From NCBI GenBank assembly GCA_963820495.1, contig CAWGAF010000001.1, forward strand, positions 806,001 to 870,000: a DNA stretch of 64,000 bases, read 5' to 3'. Positions 17,865 through 25,899 of the stretch are shown here, in pieces. Position 1 is the first letter of the stretch; every line of letters begins with the position of its first letter. Both the position numbers and the translations under genes were made by a program. The notes beneath the pieces were generated by a model that had not been told where the DNA came from, did no database searches, and was given only the letters and a program-made list of their open reading frames with translations. The DNA comes from JBBIPA01 sp963820495 (GTDB lineage Bacteria; Chloroflexota; Dehalococcoidia; GIF9; UBA5629).

Positions 17865-18602
17865 ATGACAACTAAGGATGAGAGGTGCTATTTTAAGGCT
17901 TCATCGAGGGCAAAAGCCCGAGCCAAGATATATGATATCTTGGCTTACTTTTATAATCGGCTGCCTAGCCAGGAATTTGTAGACCAGGTAAAGTCGAACC
18001 TGTCTGAGCTGGGGCAATGTCCACTTCCAAGCTCCAAGATAGCTAAGGTGTGGCATGATGCGTTTTTGGAAAAGCTGGAAAGGTTGGAATCTAGCCTCGG
18101 AGCGTTGGAGCGGCAAGAGGATATATTGGAACTGGCGATAGAACGCACTCGTCTTATCCGTGGGGTGGGTTCTCATAATGGACCACCACCTCCCTATGAA
18201 TCAGTATACCGTGGAGAGGGGATGGTCATGGGGGAAAGCACAAAGCAAGTTATAGACCTCTACCGAGAAGTAGACTATGGCTTGCCGAAAGGCTGGGGTG
18301 ACCTACCGGACTATATCGGCATTGAGTTAGATTTCATGGCATACTTATGCCGACAGGAAACCGAAGCGTGGCAAAGGGGTGACCCAGAAGTAGCCCGGGA
18401 CAAACAGCGCCAGCAGCAGGAATTTCTGGCTAACCACTTGATGCAATGGGCGCCTGGCTTTTACAAACAGTTTTCAAGCCATGCCACGAACAGTTTTTTA
18501 AAGGATGTTCTTAATGCCACCCATTGTTTCTTGGAACTAGAGGCGGGTGAGCTTGTCTCAAACAAGGCACCAGAAATGGCGAGTGGAGGAGGATCGTCCT
18601 GA
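17865..18602 (+). CDS. TorD/DmsD-family molybdoenzyme chaperone
   Basis: The 245-residue, mostly alpha-helical protein has the TorD-family organisation: an N-terminal R-x-KIYDILAYFYNRLPSQEF helix, a central PPYESVYRGEGMVMGEST segment near 106 and a YIGIELDFMAYLCRQE segment near 148. Members bind the apo catalytic subunit and guard it until cofactor insertion. It follows nrfD by five bases, and its last codons overlap the probable CTG start of the MoaD gene. Since the catalytic subunit lacks a Tat signal, the likely role is cofactor loading rather than export proofreading. Confidence 0.85.
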   Translation: MTTKDERCYFKASSRAKARAKIYDILAYFYNRLPSQEFVDQVKSNLSELGQCPLPSSKIAKVWHDAFLEKLERLESSLGALERQEDILELAIERTRLIRGVGSHNGPPPPYESVYRGEGMVMGESTKQVIDLYREVDYGLPKGWGDLPDYIGIELDFMAYLCRQETEAWQRGDPEVARDKQRQQQEFLANHLMQWAPGFYKQFSSHATNSFLKDVLNATHCFLELEAGELVSNKAPEMASGGGSS

Positions 18603-18892
18603 AGATACAAGTGCAGTTCTCAAGCCTGGTAGCCAATATAATTGGCAATGGGCAGGAAGAAATTACTCTACCCGAAGGGGCTACCTGCAGAGATCTATTG
18701 AACATGCTGGTGGACAAATACGGCAAGGACTTCCATAACCTGCTGATGACAGAGGGCGGCCAGCTCCGGCAACTGGTACACATAATCGTAAACGGCCAAG
18801 ATGTTACCCGGCTTGGCGACATGGATGTCAGTCTCGATGGTATTCCCCAAGTTAACATCGTCATATCAATGCCACCCATTAGGGGCGGCTAA
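18599..18892 (+). CDS. MoaD/ThiS-family small sulfur carrier (probable CTG start)
   Basis: This beta-grasp protein of about 97 residues ends in PPIRGG. The C-terminal Gly-Gly is the one that is adenylated and thiocarboxylated in MoaD/ThiS, and HIIVNGQDV near 65 is the usual strand-turn. The first standard start is GTG at 18611 (VQFSSLV), but the only good RBS, GGAGGAGG at about 18585-18592, sits six bases before an in-frame CTG at 18599. That start gives LKIQVQFSSLV, which restores the normal MoaD beginning MKIxVxF. The gene would then overlap the torD stop by four bases. It probably supplies sulfur for the molybdopterin of the operon's enzyme, or is a dedicated variant. Confidence 0.8.
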   Translation: MKIQVQFSSLVANIIGNGQEEITLPEGATCRDLLNMLVDKYGKDFHNLLMTEGGQLRQLVHIIVNGQDVTRLGDMDVSLDGIPQVNIVISMPPIRGG

Positions 18893-19083
18893 CTGTTCTT
18901 TGTGCCTGCTTAGGCGATGATATTGAGTCCAGTCCTGCGGCCCAACCGACGTTAAAGCGAGAACAAGTCACCGTTAATCTTATCGGTCGGATGCAGAGAG
19001 CATCCACTGAAGATAAAATAACTTGAGAAAACCGAAAAATATCCAGGTTTTAGACGCAACCAGCACAAAATTGAGGTATCAAA

Positions 19084-19185
19084 ATGCCAGGACGGTTAGA
19101 AGGCAAAACCTCTCTGTGACCGGTAGAGGCTCGGGGATCTGTAGAACTTCTGCACTGGAGTTTGCCAGGGAAGGGACAAAAGGAG
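19084..19185 (+). pseudogene. N-terminal remnant of an SDR oxidoreductase
   Basis: From the ATG at 19084 the frame reads MPGRLEGKTSL. After a one-base shift past a TGA it continues VTGRGSGICRTSALEFAREG, which is the Rossmann start of a short-chain dehydrogenase (normally GKVALVTGAGSGIGRATALxFAREGAK). Identity ends near 19185, where the oppositely directed isochorismatase-like gene ends. It is thus both frameshifted and truncated. Its orientation is opposite to that of the SDR C-terminal remnant at 12765-13115. Confidence 0.7.
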
Positions 19186-19186
19186 G

Positions 19187-19798
19187 TCATTGTAGATGCG
19201 CGATGATATCCGCCGTTTTGGTAACCAGCGCAATATTGGGCGCCATGATTTCCAGGACTGCCTCCTCGGCCTTTGCCTGGGACGGTGGCGAGGTGCAGGC
19301 ATCACTGGCGATAATAGCTGAATACCAGCGGTCTATCGCCTGCAGCGCCGCAGTATACACCGCAAGTTGAGTAATACACCCCACTAGTACCAGAGTTTCC
19401 ACCACACGTGCCTTAAGTACCTGGTCAAGGCCGGAATTCGAAAAGGCTCCGATGAGCCAGTTGGTGAGCACCGGTTCCCCTTGCCGTGGCGCCAGCTCGG
19501 GAATAATTTCCAGAGCATCGGGGCTTGCCTGTGCCGACTCAATCAGCCGGCAGAGATTGCCGTAAGCCGGCATGACGCCACAGGGATTTTGCGCTTTGTT
19601 AACTATCAAAGCCTTCACATAGACCACTGGCAGCCCTCTATCTCGAAAGCTCTTGAGCAGCGCCTGCTGGAGTGGAATAATCCCATTTTTCTTCACTGCT
19701 TCGTACAGACCGGGAATGTGGCTGCTCTTGCCAACAATACCCTGTTGCATGTGCAGGATAACCAGCGCCGGTTTACCCTTCATTGTCCAGTCAGTCAT
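19187..19798 (-). CDS. isochorismatase-fold protein lacking the catalytic triad
   Basis: The 203-residue protein has the isochorismatase/cysteine-hydrolase fold, the family of nicotinamidase and N-carbamoylsarcosine amidase. All three catalytic positions seem changed. The first-strand Asp of x-x-x-DMQ is His (LVILHMQQG near 16). The Lys before the GAF segment is Asn (TNWLIGAFSNSGL). The nucleophile position in G-x-x-T-x-x-C-V is Ala (GCITQLAVYTAA). It may therefore be a binding or structural homologue rather than a hydrolase. A Cys two residues after Gly could act in a shifted way, but that is unsupported. AGGA lies before the ATG. It is 44 nt downstream of the aldo/keto reductase gene on the same strand. 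Confidence 0.75.
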   Translation of the reverse strand: MTDWTMKGKPALVILHMQQGIVGKSSHIPGLYEAVKKNGIIPLQQALLKSFRDRGLPVVYVKALIVNKAQNPCGVMPAYGNLCRLIESAQASPDALEIIPELAPRQGEPVLTNWLIGAFSNSGLDQVLKARVVETLVLVGCITQLAVYTAALQAIDRWYSAIIASDACTSPPSQAKAEEAVLEIMAPNIALVTKTADIIAHLQ

Positions 19799-19842
19799 TC
19801 CTGTTCATCGCCGCCAAAATTATTTTTAGTTAGCTTTAGCAC

Positions 19843-20772
19843 TCATAGTTTATCCAGTTGGATTATATCCTCTGCAGTCAGCTTCCAATCCAATGCAGCC
19901 ATATTGCTTGATAATTGCTCCACGGTGGTAGCTCCAGCTATAACTGAACCCAACCAAGGATGGGAGAGCAACCAAGCTGTGGCAAGTTCTGCAATACTAT
20001 GGCCGCGCTCTTTGGCAAAAGCTTCTAGTTTATCTATTTTGTTGAAGTTTGCGTCAGTTAGGATATCTTGATAAATCGGGGGTGGATTTGCGAGACGTGA
20101 ACCCGCGGGTATTTTCTGATTGCGATGGTACTCACCAGCGAGTAAGCCAAATGCCAGTGGTCCCCAGGGAATAAACCCAACTCCATATGCTTGGCAGCAG
20201 GGAACTACTTCCCTTTCGATACTGCGGTCAAGCAGGTTATATCTTGATTGCACTACGATGAAGGATTCCAGGTTATGCTGCCTGGAAGTCCACAGGGCTT
20301 CACAGAGTTGCCAGGCAGCAAAATTGGAGCACCCTATGTAACGTACCTTGCCGGCGCGAACAAGGTCGTCCATGGCACGCAGGGTCTCTTCAATTGGAGT
20401 CTCCGTATCAGGATAGTGAAAATAATAAAGATCAATGTAGTCTATGTTAAGACGTCCTAAGCTGAGGTCTACCGCCTTCATTATGTAATTGCGTGACCCA
20501 CCCCGTTCCTTGGGCCCAAAACTCGTCGGGTAGCCAAATTTGGTAGCAAGGACAACCTGGGAGCGTTTCCCCTTTATCGCCTTGCCTACTATTTCCTCAG
20601 AGCGCCCCTTAGTGTACATCTCAGCCGCATCGATGAAGTTTATGCCTAGCTCCAGAGCATGATCAACGATGCTGATGGAAGTCGGTTCATCGGTCTCGAC
20701 ACCATAGGAATTGGTACCCAGGCCAATCTCTGAAACCTTTAGTCCTGATTTTCCAAGTCTGCGATAGTTCAT
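19843..20772 (-). CDS. aldo/keto reductase
   Basis: This 309-residue protein is a standard NADPH-dependent aldo/keto reductase. Catalytic Asp and Tyr lie in FIDAAEMYTKGRSE near 50, Lys in ATKFGYP near 80 and His in YYFHYPD near 120. The NADPH loop AGATTVEQLSSN is near 285. The ATG at 20772 is preferred over the longer frame because GGGAGGAG lies just upstream. The promoter module copy at 20935-20906 precedes it, so it probably responds to the same signal as the molybdoenzyme operon. The substrate is unknown; family members reduce aldehydes or ketones. Confidence 0.9.
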   Translation of the reverse strand: MNYRRLGKSGLKVSEIGLGTNSYGVETDEPTSISIVDHALELGINFIDAAEMYTKGRSEEIVGKAIKGKRSQVVLATKFGYPTSFGPKERGGSRNYIMKAVDLSLGRLNIDYIDLYYFHYPDTETPIEETLRAMDDLVRAGKVRYIGCSNFAAWQLCEALWTSRQHNLESFIVVQSRYNLLDRSIEREVVPCCQAYGVGFIPWGPLAFGLLAGEYHRNQKIPAGSRLANPPPIYQDILTDANFNKIDKLEAFAKERGHSIAELATAWLLSHPWLGSVIAGATTVEQLSSNMAALDWKLTAEDIIQLDKL

Positions 20773-20792
20773 AAACGCTCCTCCCTTCAGCG

Positions 20793-20897
20793 CTAAATCC
20801 TTGTACAAATAATCCTTAGTTTTATCCTAGTCACTATACTAACAAAATATTCTAAAAAGATAGCGAAACTAGACGACTCGTATCGCTTGCAAGGCAT
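20793..20897 (-). CDS. micro-ORF in the leader of the aldo/keto reductase gene (34 aa)
   Basis: An ATG at 20897 opens a 34-codon frame whose middle, SSFAIFLEYFVSIVTRIK, matches that of the micro-ORF at 13651-13776. The stop lies 20 nt before the aldo/keto reductase start. Its N- and C-terminal parts differ completely from the other copy, so only the central 18 codons are shared. This is what a conserved regulatory DNA block, a leader peptide or a short exchanged segment would all look like. Confidence 0.35.
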   Translation of the reverse strand: MPCKRYESSSFAIFLEYFVSIVTRIKLRIICTRI

Positions 20898-20905
20898 ACT
20901 ACGTC

Positions 20906-20935
20906 AAATTACCACAAATATTCAAATATTGTCAA
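20906..20935 (-). promoter_or_regulatory. promoter of the aldo/keto reductase gene (module copy 2, inverted)
   Basis: TTGACA (20935-20930), an 18-nt spacer with TATTTGAATA and TTTGTGG, and TAATTT (20911-20906) mirror the promoter at 13623-13652. Downstream, both copies share CGCTATCTTT and then AGAATATTTTGTTAGTATA. The two modules face each other across 7 kb. Confidence 0.5.
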
Positions 20936-20997
20936 GATAGCTATTGATTCGGTGAATCGGTAATGCTATTATATAAGCCCTAGTCTAGTATTAAATG

Positions 20998-21026
20998 TTG
21001 ACATTTATATTATATACGCCAATAAT
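20998..21026 (+). promoter_or_regulatory. sigma70-type promoter of liv operon 1
   Basis: TTGACA (20998-21003), a 17-nt spacer and AATAAT (21021-21026) form a near-consensus promoter. It is about 130 nt upstream of livK and points toward it. Confidence 0.6.
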
Positions 21027-21076
21027 AATTAAGACATAATTATTTAAAATTAAATAAATTTTATGGTGCTGGTATA

Positions 21077-21096
21077 AGGAGGTGACTATGACGTAA
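21077..21096 (+). promoter_or_regulatory. start-stop minigene in the liv leader
   Basis: A perfect AAGGAGG (21077-21083) is followed by ATG-ACG-TAA (21088-21096), a two-codon reading frame. It lies between the promoter and livK, which has its own duplicated GGAGGA sites just before the ATG at 21155. Such a ribosome-loading site without a protein could protect the leader or adjust translation. Confidence 0.45.
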
Positions 21097-21154
21097 AATC
21101 ATTAATTTGACCACTCTAAATAATAATATTTTAGGAGGAATATAGGAGGAATAA

Positions 21155-22378
21155 ATGAAGAAGAAGAATCATCTAATATTTATGTGTATTTTAGTTTTGG
21201 TTGTAATATTATCCACACTGCCATTTATGAGTGCGTGTGCAACAAAGCCAGCAGCAACCGGCCCGATAAAAATAGGTTGTCTCTTCCCGCTAACTGGGCC
21301 TTTTGCTATGTGGGGTGGCTGGTTCAATGATGGGGTACCTTTTGCCCTTGATGAGGTCAACTGGCAGGTTGCCGGAAGGGAAATAAAAGTTATAATCGAA
21401 GATGAAGGTGGAGAAGATGTTAGCATAGCTCTAGAGAAGGCGAAAAAGCTAGTCGAACAGGACAAAGTAGATATCATTGTCGGCCCATTCTACGGAAGTT
21501 CACGCATAGCAGTCTATCCTTATACATCCAAAGTACCGATACTCGCTGTCTGTCAGGTCAATACAGCAATACCCGAAGCGCAAAATGAGTATTGCGTCTG
21601 GACGGCTCAGTCCTACGTAGATACTCAACGTCCACTAGGACTCTATGCCTATGAAAAGTTAGGTCTCAGGACAATGGTGGGTTTAGGATCTGACTATTCA
21701 TGTCCATACGAGTTCACACAGGGTGTCACTGACGCTTTTCAAGAGCAGGGAGGAAAAGTACTTCAGCAGCAATGGGCTGCTCTAACCGAAACGGATTACT
21801 CACCTTACCTAGTCTCGATGAAGCCGGCCGATGCGTTAGTCAGTACTTGCCTGGGTCCTCCAGCTATGATGACTCTTTACAAGCAACTTGCTCAGTTAGG
21901 GCTTAACAAGAAGTACCGGGTACTTCAGGCTGAAGATGGTGCTGTACCTCAATTTGTTATGGATGAGATAGGTGAAGAAATGCTTGGCACCATGCAGTCC
22001 AATGGCTATCACTACAAAGTGGATAATCCAATCAATAAAAAATTTGTAGCGGCTTTCCAAGCTAAGTTCAATCGCATGCCGGAAGCTATGGATGCGTATA
22101 ACTACGTTGCTTTCAAAACTATCTTAGCTGGACTTGAAGCAACGGGAGGTGACACTGATCCCGCTAAATTGTATAAAGCTATGGTCAATTTAAAGCTGGA
22201 TACAATCGAAGGACCGGTGAGCTTTATACCCGAGGGCCAACCTATTGTAAACCATTATATTCTTGAAGTGCAAAAGCAAGATGGAAAATATACGCAGCAA
22301 ATAGTTGATATTATAAAAAGCACCAAGCCGCAAATATACCGTGGTACTCCATACAAGAAGTTTGAAGATAGAAAATAA
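21155..22378 (+). CDS. livK: branched-chain amino acid-type ABC transporter substrate-binding lipoprotein, system 1
   Basis: The 407-residue protein has a hydrophobic N-terminus ending in the lipobox LPFMSAC (Cys at about 28). A periplasmic-binding-protein type I fold (Peripla_BP_6) follows: PIKIGCLFPLTGPFA, KAKKLVEQDKVDIIVGPF and a MEA-type central hinge. It should bind a small polar solute outside the membrane and deliver it to LivHM. In this family the ligand may be an amino acid, amide, urea or aromatic acid, and the sequence does not say which. It has its own promoter upstream and a very stable hairpin downstream, before livH. Confidence 0.9.
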   Translation: MKKKNHLIFMCILVLVVILSTLPFMSACATKPAATGPIKIGCLFPLTGPFAMWGGWFNDGVPFALDEVNWQVAGREIKVIIEDEGGEDVSIALEKAKKLVEQDKVDIIVGPFYGSSRIAVYPYTSKVPILAVCQVNTAIPEAQNEYCVWTAQSYVDTQRPLGLYAYEKLGLRTMVGLGSDYSCPYEFTQGVTDAFQEQGGKVLQQQWAALTETDYSPYLVSMKPADALVSTCLGPPAMMTLYKQLAQLGLNKKYRVLQAEDGAVPQFVMDEIGEEMLGTMQSNGYHYKVDNPINKKFVAAFQAKFNRMPEAMDAYNYVAFKTILAGLEATGGDTDPAKLYKAMVNLKLDTIEGPVSFIPEGQPIVNHYILEVQKQDGKYTQQIVDIIKSTKPQIYRGTPYKKFEDRK

Positions 22379-22465
22379 ATCATGTTCTATATCGGGGTTT
22401 ATCATTTAAGCCTGAGTAAACGTTTGAGTTACTTGTTTACTGGTTACAAGTTCCCGAAAAATTAG

Positions 22466-22508
22466 AAATAGTGTAGATCGGGGGATATTCCCCCGATCTA
22501 CACTATTT
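22466..22508. promoter_or_regulatory. 20-bp perfect intercistronic hairpin between livK and livH
   Basis: A 20-bp perfect inverted repeat (22466-22485 and 22489-22508) closes a 3-nt TAT loop, with GGGGGA/TCCCCC at the tip. It is followed by TTAAATAAAT rather than a long U-run, so partial termination or 3'-end protection of the livK mRNA is likelier than full termination. This would give excess binding protein over permease. Confidence 0.75.
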
Positions 22509-22564
22509 AAATAAATGAGCAATCTGCCCATTATGATGAACTATACTTTTATGGAAAAAATACC

Positions 22565-23425
22565 ATGGAACTGATTGTATTAAATATTCTAAATGGCATT
22601 TCATTCGGGGTTATCCTATTTCTTCTTGGTTCCGGCTTATCGCTGATCCTTGGCGTTATGGGCATGCTTAATCTGGCTCATGGCGCTTTATATATGGTTG
22701 GTGCCTTTGTCGGCTGGACCATAGCCAGACAGCTAGGTTTGAACTATGTGCTGGCCATTTTTTCAGCTGGAGTTGTGGCAGGGTTGATTGGTTTGATAAT
22801 GGAGAGAGGGTTCTTCCGCTATTTATACAAACAGCTAAATGAACAGGTGCTGTTAACGTTCGGCTTCCTATATATATTAACCAACTTAAGTCTATGGATT
22901 TGGGGTCCAAATGCTAAAGCGCCATTTACAGCTGAAATACTATCTTCTTCCTTCGCTATTATGGGCTGGATATATCCCACTGCTCGCATTGCAATTATTT
23001 TTATTGGGGTGGCTTTGGCTGTAGGCTTGTGGTGGCTACAGGAAAAAACTCGTGTCGGCGCTATTATTAGGGCAGGAATGGATGATAAGGAAATGTTGGA
23101 GGTACTTGGTATAAATCTAGGAGTGGTCTCTACTGCTTTATTTGTCTTGGGTGCTTTCATAGCCGGGGCCAGCGGTGTAATCGGCGCTCAGCTGTTTGGA
23201 GTAAACCTTGAACTTGGTCTGAACATTTTACTTTTAGCACTGGTTGTAGTCATTGTCGGAGGCACAGGCTCGGTGCAAGGGGCTCTGGTTGGAGGAGTCG
23301 TCATCGGCCTTATAATCAGCTTTGGAAAAGCCCTATTCCCGGAACTTGCCATGTTCTTCATTTACCTTGTTATGATAGTTATTTTAATTATTAAACCGTC
23401 TGGTATTCTCGGCAGGAAAGTTTAA
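22565..23425 (+). CDS. livH: LIV-type ABC transporter permease LivH, system 1
   Basis: The 286-residue inner-membrane protein has about eight hydrophobic helices and the LivH pattern LILGVMGMLNLAHGALYMVGAF in its first 45 residues (quoted in part: GMLNLAHGALYM). A VGAIIRAGMDD loop follows near 165, then GGTGSVQGALVGG near 235. It forms the heteromeric channel with LivM. There is no strong SD before its ATG, so translation may be modest. It ends two bases before livM. Confidence 0.92.
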   Translation: MELIVLNILNGISFGVILFLLGSGLSLILGVMGMLNLAHGALYMVGAFVGWTIARQLGLNYVLAIFSAGVVAGLIGLIMERGFFRYLYKQLNEQVLLTFGFLYILTNLSLWIWGPNAKAPFTAEILSSSFAIMGWIYPTARIAIIFIGVALAVGLWWLQEKTRVGAIIRAGMDDKEMLEVLGINLGVVSTALFVLGAFIAGASGVIGAQLFGVNLELGLNILLLALVVVIVGGTGSVQGALVGGVVIGLIISFGKALFPELAMFFIYLVMIVILIIKPSGILGRKV

Positions 23426-23427
23426 GC

Positions 23428-24441
23428 ATGAAAACCGCGAGCTCCCAATCAACCAAGGAACTATGGAAGGGGCGATTGCTTCGTTCTGCACCCTATATTA
23501 TTGTTGCCATGATTTTCGTTATACTACCTCCGGTATCACCAACGTATATTCAGAGCGTGATGACAAAAGTGCTTATTTTCGCTATCTTCGCAGGAAGTTT
23601 AAATATAATTATGGGGCATACTGGTATGCTCTCCTTAGGACATGCAGCCTTCTTTGGAGTCGGAGGATATACCGTTGGCATTTTTATAACCAAGTGTGGC
23701 ATCGAAAGTTTTTGGATAATATTACCCTGCGCTATTTTGATCGCAGCAATTACCGCATCAATCTTGGGCGTTATTGCCCTCAGAACTTCTGGTATTTACT
23801 TTTTGTTAGTGACCTTTGCTCTATCAATGTTGCTTTTCAGTATTGCTGTCAAATGGTACTCCCTAACCCAGGGCATGGATGGTCTTCCAGGATTACCTCT
23901 GCCGATTCTTGGTTTACCAGGGTTTCGCTGGGATACTACCAGTTTCTATTTCTTTGTTTTATTAGCTTCGGCTATCTGTTTCTACTTGATGTACTGTATT
24001 ATTAAGTCTCCATTCGGTCTTGTCTTACGAGGTATTCGGGAAGCTGAACCTCGAATGCGCGCTCTGGGTTTCAATCCTTGGCTCTACAAATATATTGCTT
24101 TTATTATCTCTGGAGCTTTTGCCGGAATAGCAGGCATGTTTTTTGCATATCATAATGGATATGTATCCCCGGTGAATCTTGGAGTGCTTTACTCTGGTTT
24201 AGTAATGCTTATCTGCATCATTGGTGGTCTTGGAACGCTTTTGGGCCCAGTTGTCGGAGCATTAGTGATAATACTAGTGGAATATTTCTCCAGCTTATAC
24301 GTTCCTGAACGCTGGCCTTTAATTTTGGGAGGTATTTTTATTCTAGCCGTTATTCTCATTCGCGGCGGAATCGTCCCTTATTTGTCTAGGTTAAGTAAGA
24401 GGATCGGTCTTGGAAGCATTAAAAGTCGAACGATTATCTAA
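23428..24441 (+). CDS. livM: LIV-type ABC transporter permease LivM, system 1
   Basis: The 337-residue permease has the LivM signature GHTGMLSLGHAAFFGVGGYT near 65, ALRTSGIYFLLVTFAL near 111 and a RGIREAEPRMRALGFNPWLYK loop near 197 for contact with the ATPases. The C-terminal IIGGLGTLLGPVVGAL is typical. Its last 32 nt overlap the start of livG, which would couple their translation. Confidence 0.92.
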   Translation: MKTASSQSTKELWKGRLLRSAPYIIVAMIFVILPPVSPTYIQSVMTKVLIFAIFAGSLNIIMGHTGMLSLGHAAFFGVGGYTVGIFITKCGIESFWIILPCAILIAAITASILGVIALRTSGIYFLLVTFALSMLLFSIAVKWYSLTQGMDGLPGLPLPILGLPGFRWDTTSFYFFVLLASAICFYLMYCIIKSPFGLVLRGIREAEPRMRALGFNPWLYKYIAFIISGAFAGIAGMFFAYHNGYVSPVNLGVLYSGLVMLICIIGGLGTLLGPVVGALVIILVEYFSSLYVPERWPLILGGIFILAVILIRGGIVPYLSRLSKRIGLGSIKSRTII

Positions 24442-25156
24442 AGATTTCGGCGGTGTTAATGCATTGCAGAACGTTTCCTTCACTGTGGAAACAGGAGAAC
24501 ACTTGGCTATAATTGGTCCTAATGGTGCAGGGAAAACAACTCTATTTAATGTTTTAAATGGGCAATTGACAGCAGCAAGTGGACAAGTCTATCTCTTCGG
24601 GAAGCAAATTACGAATGTGCCAACTTATCGACACGCTCATCTGGGTCTAGCCCGTTCTTTCCAATTAACCACTCTTTGCCTTAATCTTACTGTAATAGAA
24701 AACCTCTTATTAGCTCTTTATGGCATTCAGCCCTCTCGTTTCCAAATGTTTCGCTCAATCAATAGTCATAAACATTTATTCTCAAAAGCTCAGAAATTGC
24801 TGGACCCGATGATGCTATGGGATAAGAGAGATGAGCTTGTGTGCAGCATTTCTTACGGCGAGCAGCGAAAACTGGAAATTGCTCTTAGTTTAGCATCGGA
24901 ACCGAAAGTATTACTGCTAGATGAACCTAGTACTGGTTTAACATCTGACGAAAGCCATGAGATGATCAATATGATTAACAAACTAGGTGAATATATTACG
25001 CTGGTACTCGTTGCCCATGATATGGATCTGGTATTTGGAGTGGCTGATCGTATAATAGTGCTTCACTATGGACAAATTATAGCTGAAGGAACACCCACAG
25101 AAATCCAAGTGAATTCCAAAGTGAAGGAAATCTACCTCGGAATTCAAGAGGGTTAA
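24410..25156 (+). CDS. livG: LIV-type ABC transporter ATPase LivG, system 1
   Basis: This 248-residue ABC ATPase has Walker A GPNGAGKTT near 36, signature SYGEQRKLE near 150 and Walker B VLLLDEPSTGL near 170, followed by a switch His in LVAHDMDLV. It starts at a TTG (24410) with AAGAGGA upstream, inside the end of livM. The ABC signature is SYGEQ instead of SGGQQ/SYGQQ, as is common in LivG. It drives import together with LivF. Confidence 0.9.
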   Translation: MEALKVERLSKDFGGVNALQNVSFTVETGEHLAIIGPNGAGKTTLFNVLNGQLTAASGQVYLFGKQITNVPTYRHAHLGLARSFQLTTLCLNLTVIENLLLALYGIQPSRFQMFRSINSHKHLFSKAQKLLDPMMLWDKRDELVCSISYGEQRKLEIALSLASEPKVLLLDEPSTGLTSDESHEMINMINKLGEYITLVLVAHDMDLVFGVADRIIVLHYGQIIAEGTPTEIQVNSKVKEIYLGIQEG

Positions 25157-25159
25157 GGA

Positions 25160-25864
25160 ATGCTGGAGTTAGTTGACGTTCACACCTATTATGGAGAAAG
25201 CTATGTTCTTCATGGTATTTCATTTGAGGTTAAAGATGCTTCAGTTGTAGCTCTATTAGGTAGAAACGGTATGGGCAAAACTACTACTATTCGTACTATT
25301 TTGGGGCTTAACCCACCACGTCGTGGCAAAATACGTTTTCAGGGAAATGACATTACTGGACTCAAACCATATCAGATTGCTCAAAAGGGTATAGGTTTAG
25401 TTCCGCAAGGACGGCGGATATTCCCCTCGCTTAGCGTAGCTGAAAATCTCATAGTAGCAGCAAGTGGTACAGAAAAAAGCGAGGCCTGGACATTGGACAA
25501 AGTATTTTCACTTTTCCCGATTCTGAAGGTGCGTTCTAAAATCAAGGGTAATCTTCTAAGCGGTGGCGAACAACAGATGTTGTCTATTGCTCGAGCGCTG
25601 ATGACAAATCCCACTTTTCTTATGCTTGATGAGCCTTCAGAGGGGCTTGCACCAATAATAGTACAAGAGATTGGTCGTATTATTAACCAACTAAAGCAAA
25701 GTGGCTATTCTATCCTTTTAGTCGAACAGAATCTTTCTATGGCTTTATCTTTAACCGATTATGTTTATGTAATAAGTAAAGGTGAAATAGTGTATGAATC
25801 TGTCCCAGAGATGTTAAAAGACAATGAGAATGTAATGGCTAAATATCTCGGTGTAAAAGCTTAA
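25160..25864 (+). CDS. livF: LIV-type ABC transporter ATPase LivF, system 1
   Basis: This 234-residue ABC ATPase has Walker A GRNGMGKTT near 36, the LivF mark LVPQGRRIFPSLSVAENL near 90, signature LSGGEQQMLSIARAL near 133 and Walker B FLMLDEPSEGLAP near 153. It is the last gene of operon 1 and begins three bases after livG. The convergent Rid-family gene ends 35 nt downstream. Confidence 0.92.
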   Translation: MLELVDVHTYYGESYVLHGISFEVKDASVVALLGRNGMGKTTTIRTILGLNPPRRGKIRFQGNDITGLKPYQIAQKGIGLVPQGRRIFPSLSVAENLIVAASGTEKSEAWTLDKVFSLFPILKVRSKIKGNLLSGGEQQMLSIARALMTNPTFLMLDEPSEGLAPIIVQEIGRIINQLKQSGYSILLVEQNLSMALSLTDYVYVISKGEIVYESVPEMLKDNENVMAKYLGVKA

Positions 25865-25899
25865 ATGACCTACCCCCAATAGTTATACCGCTTCCTAAG

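Noticed and set aside
19187..19798. N-carbamoylsarcosine amidase or nicotinamidase
   Set aside because: All three catalytic positions appear substituted, so an enzymatic name is not supported.
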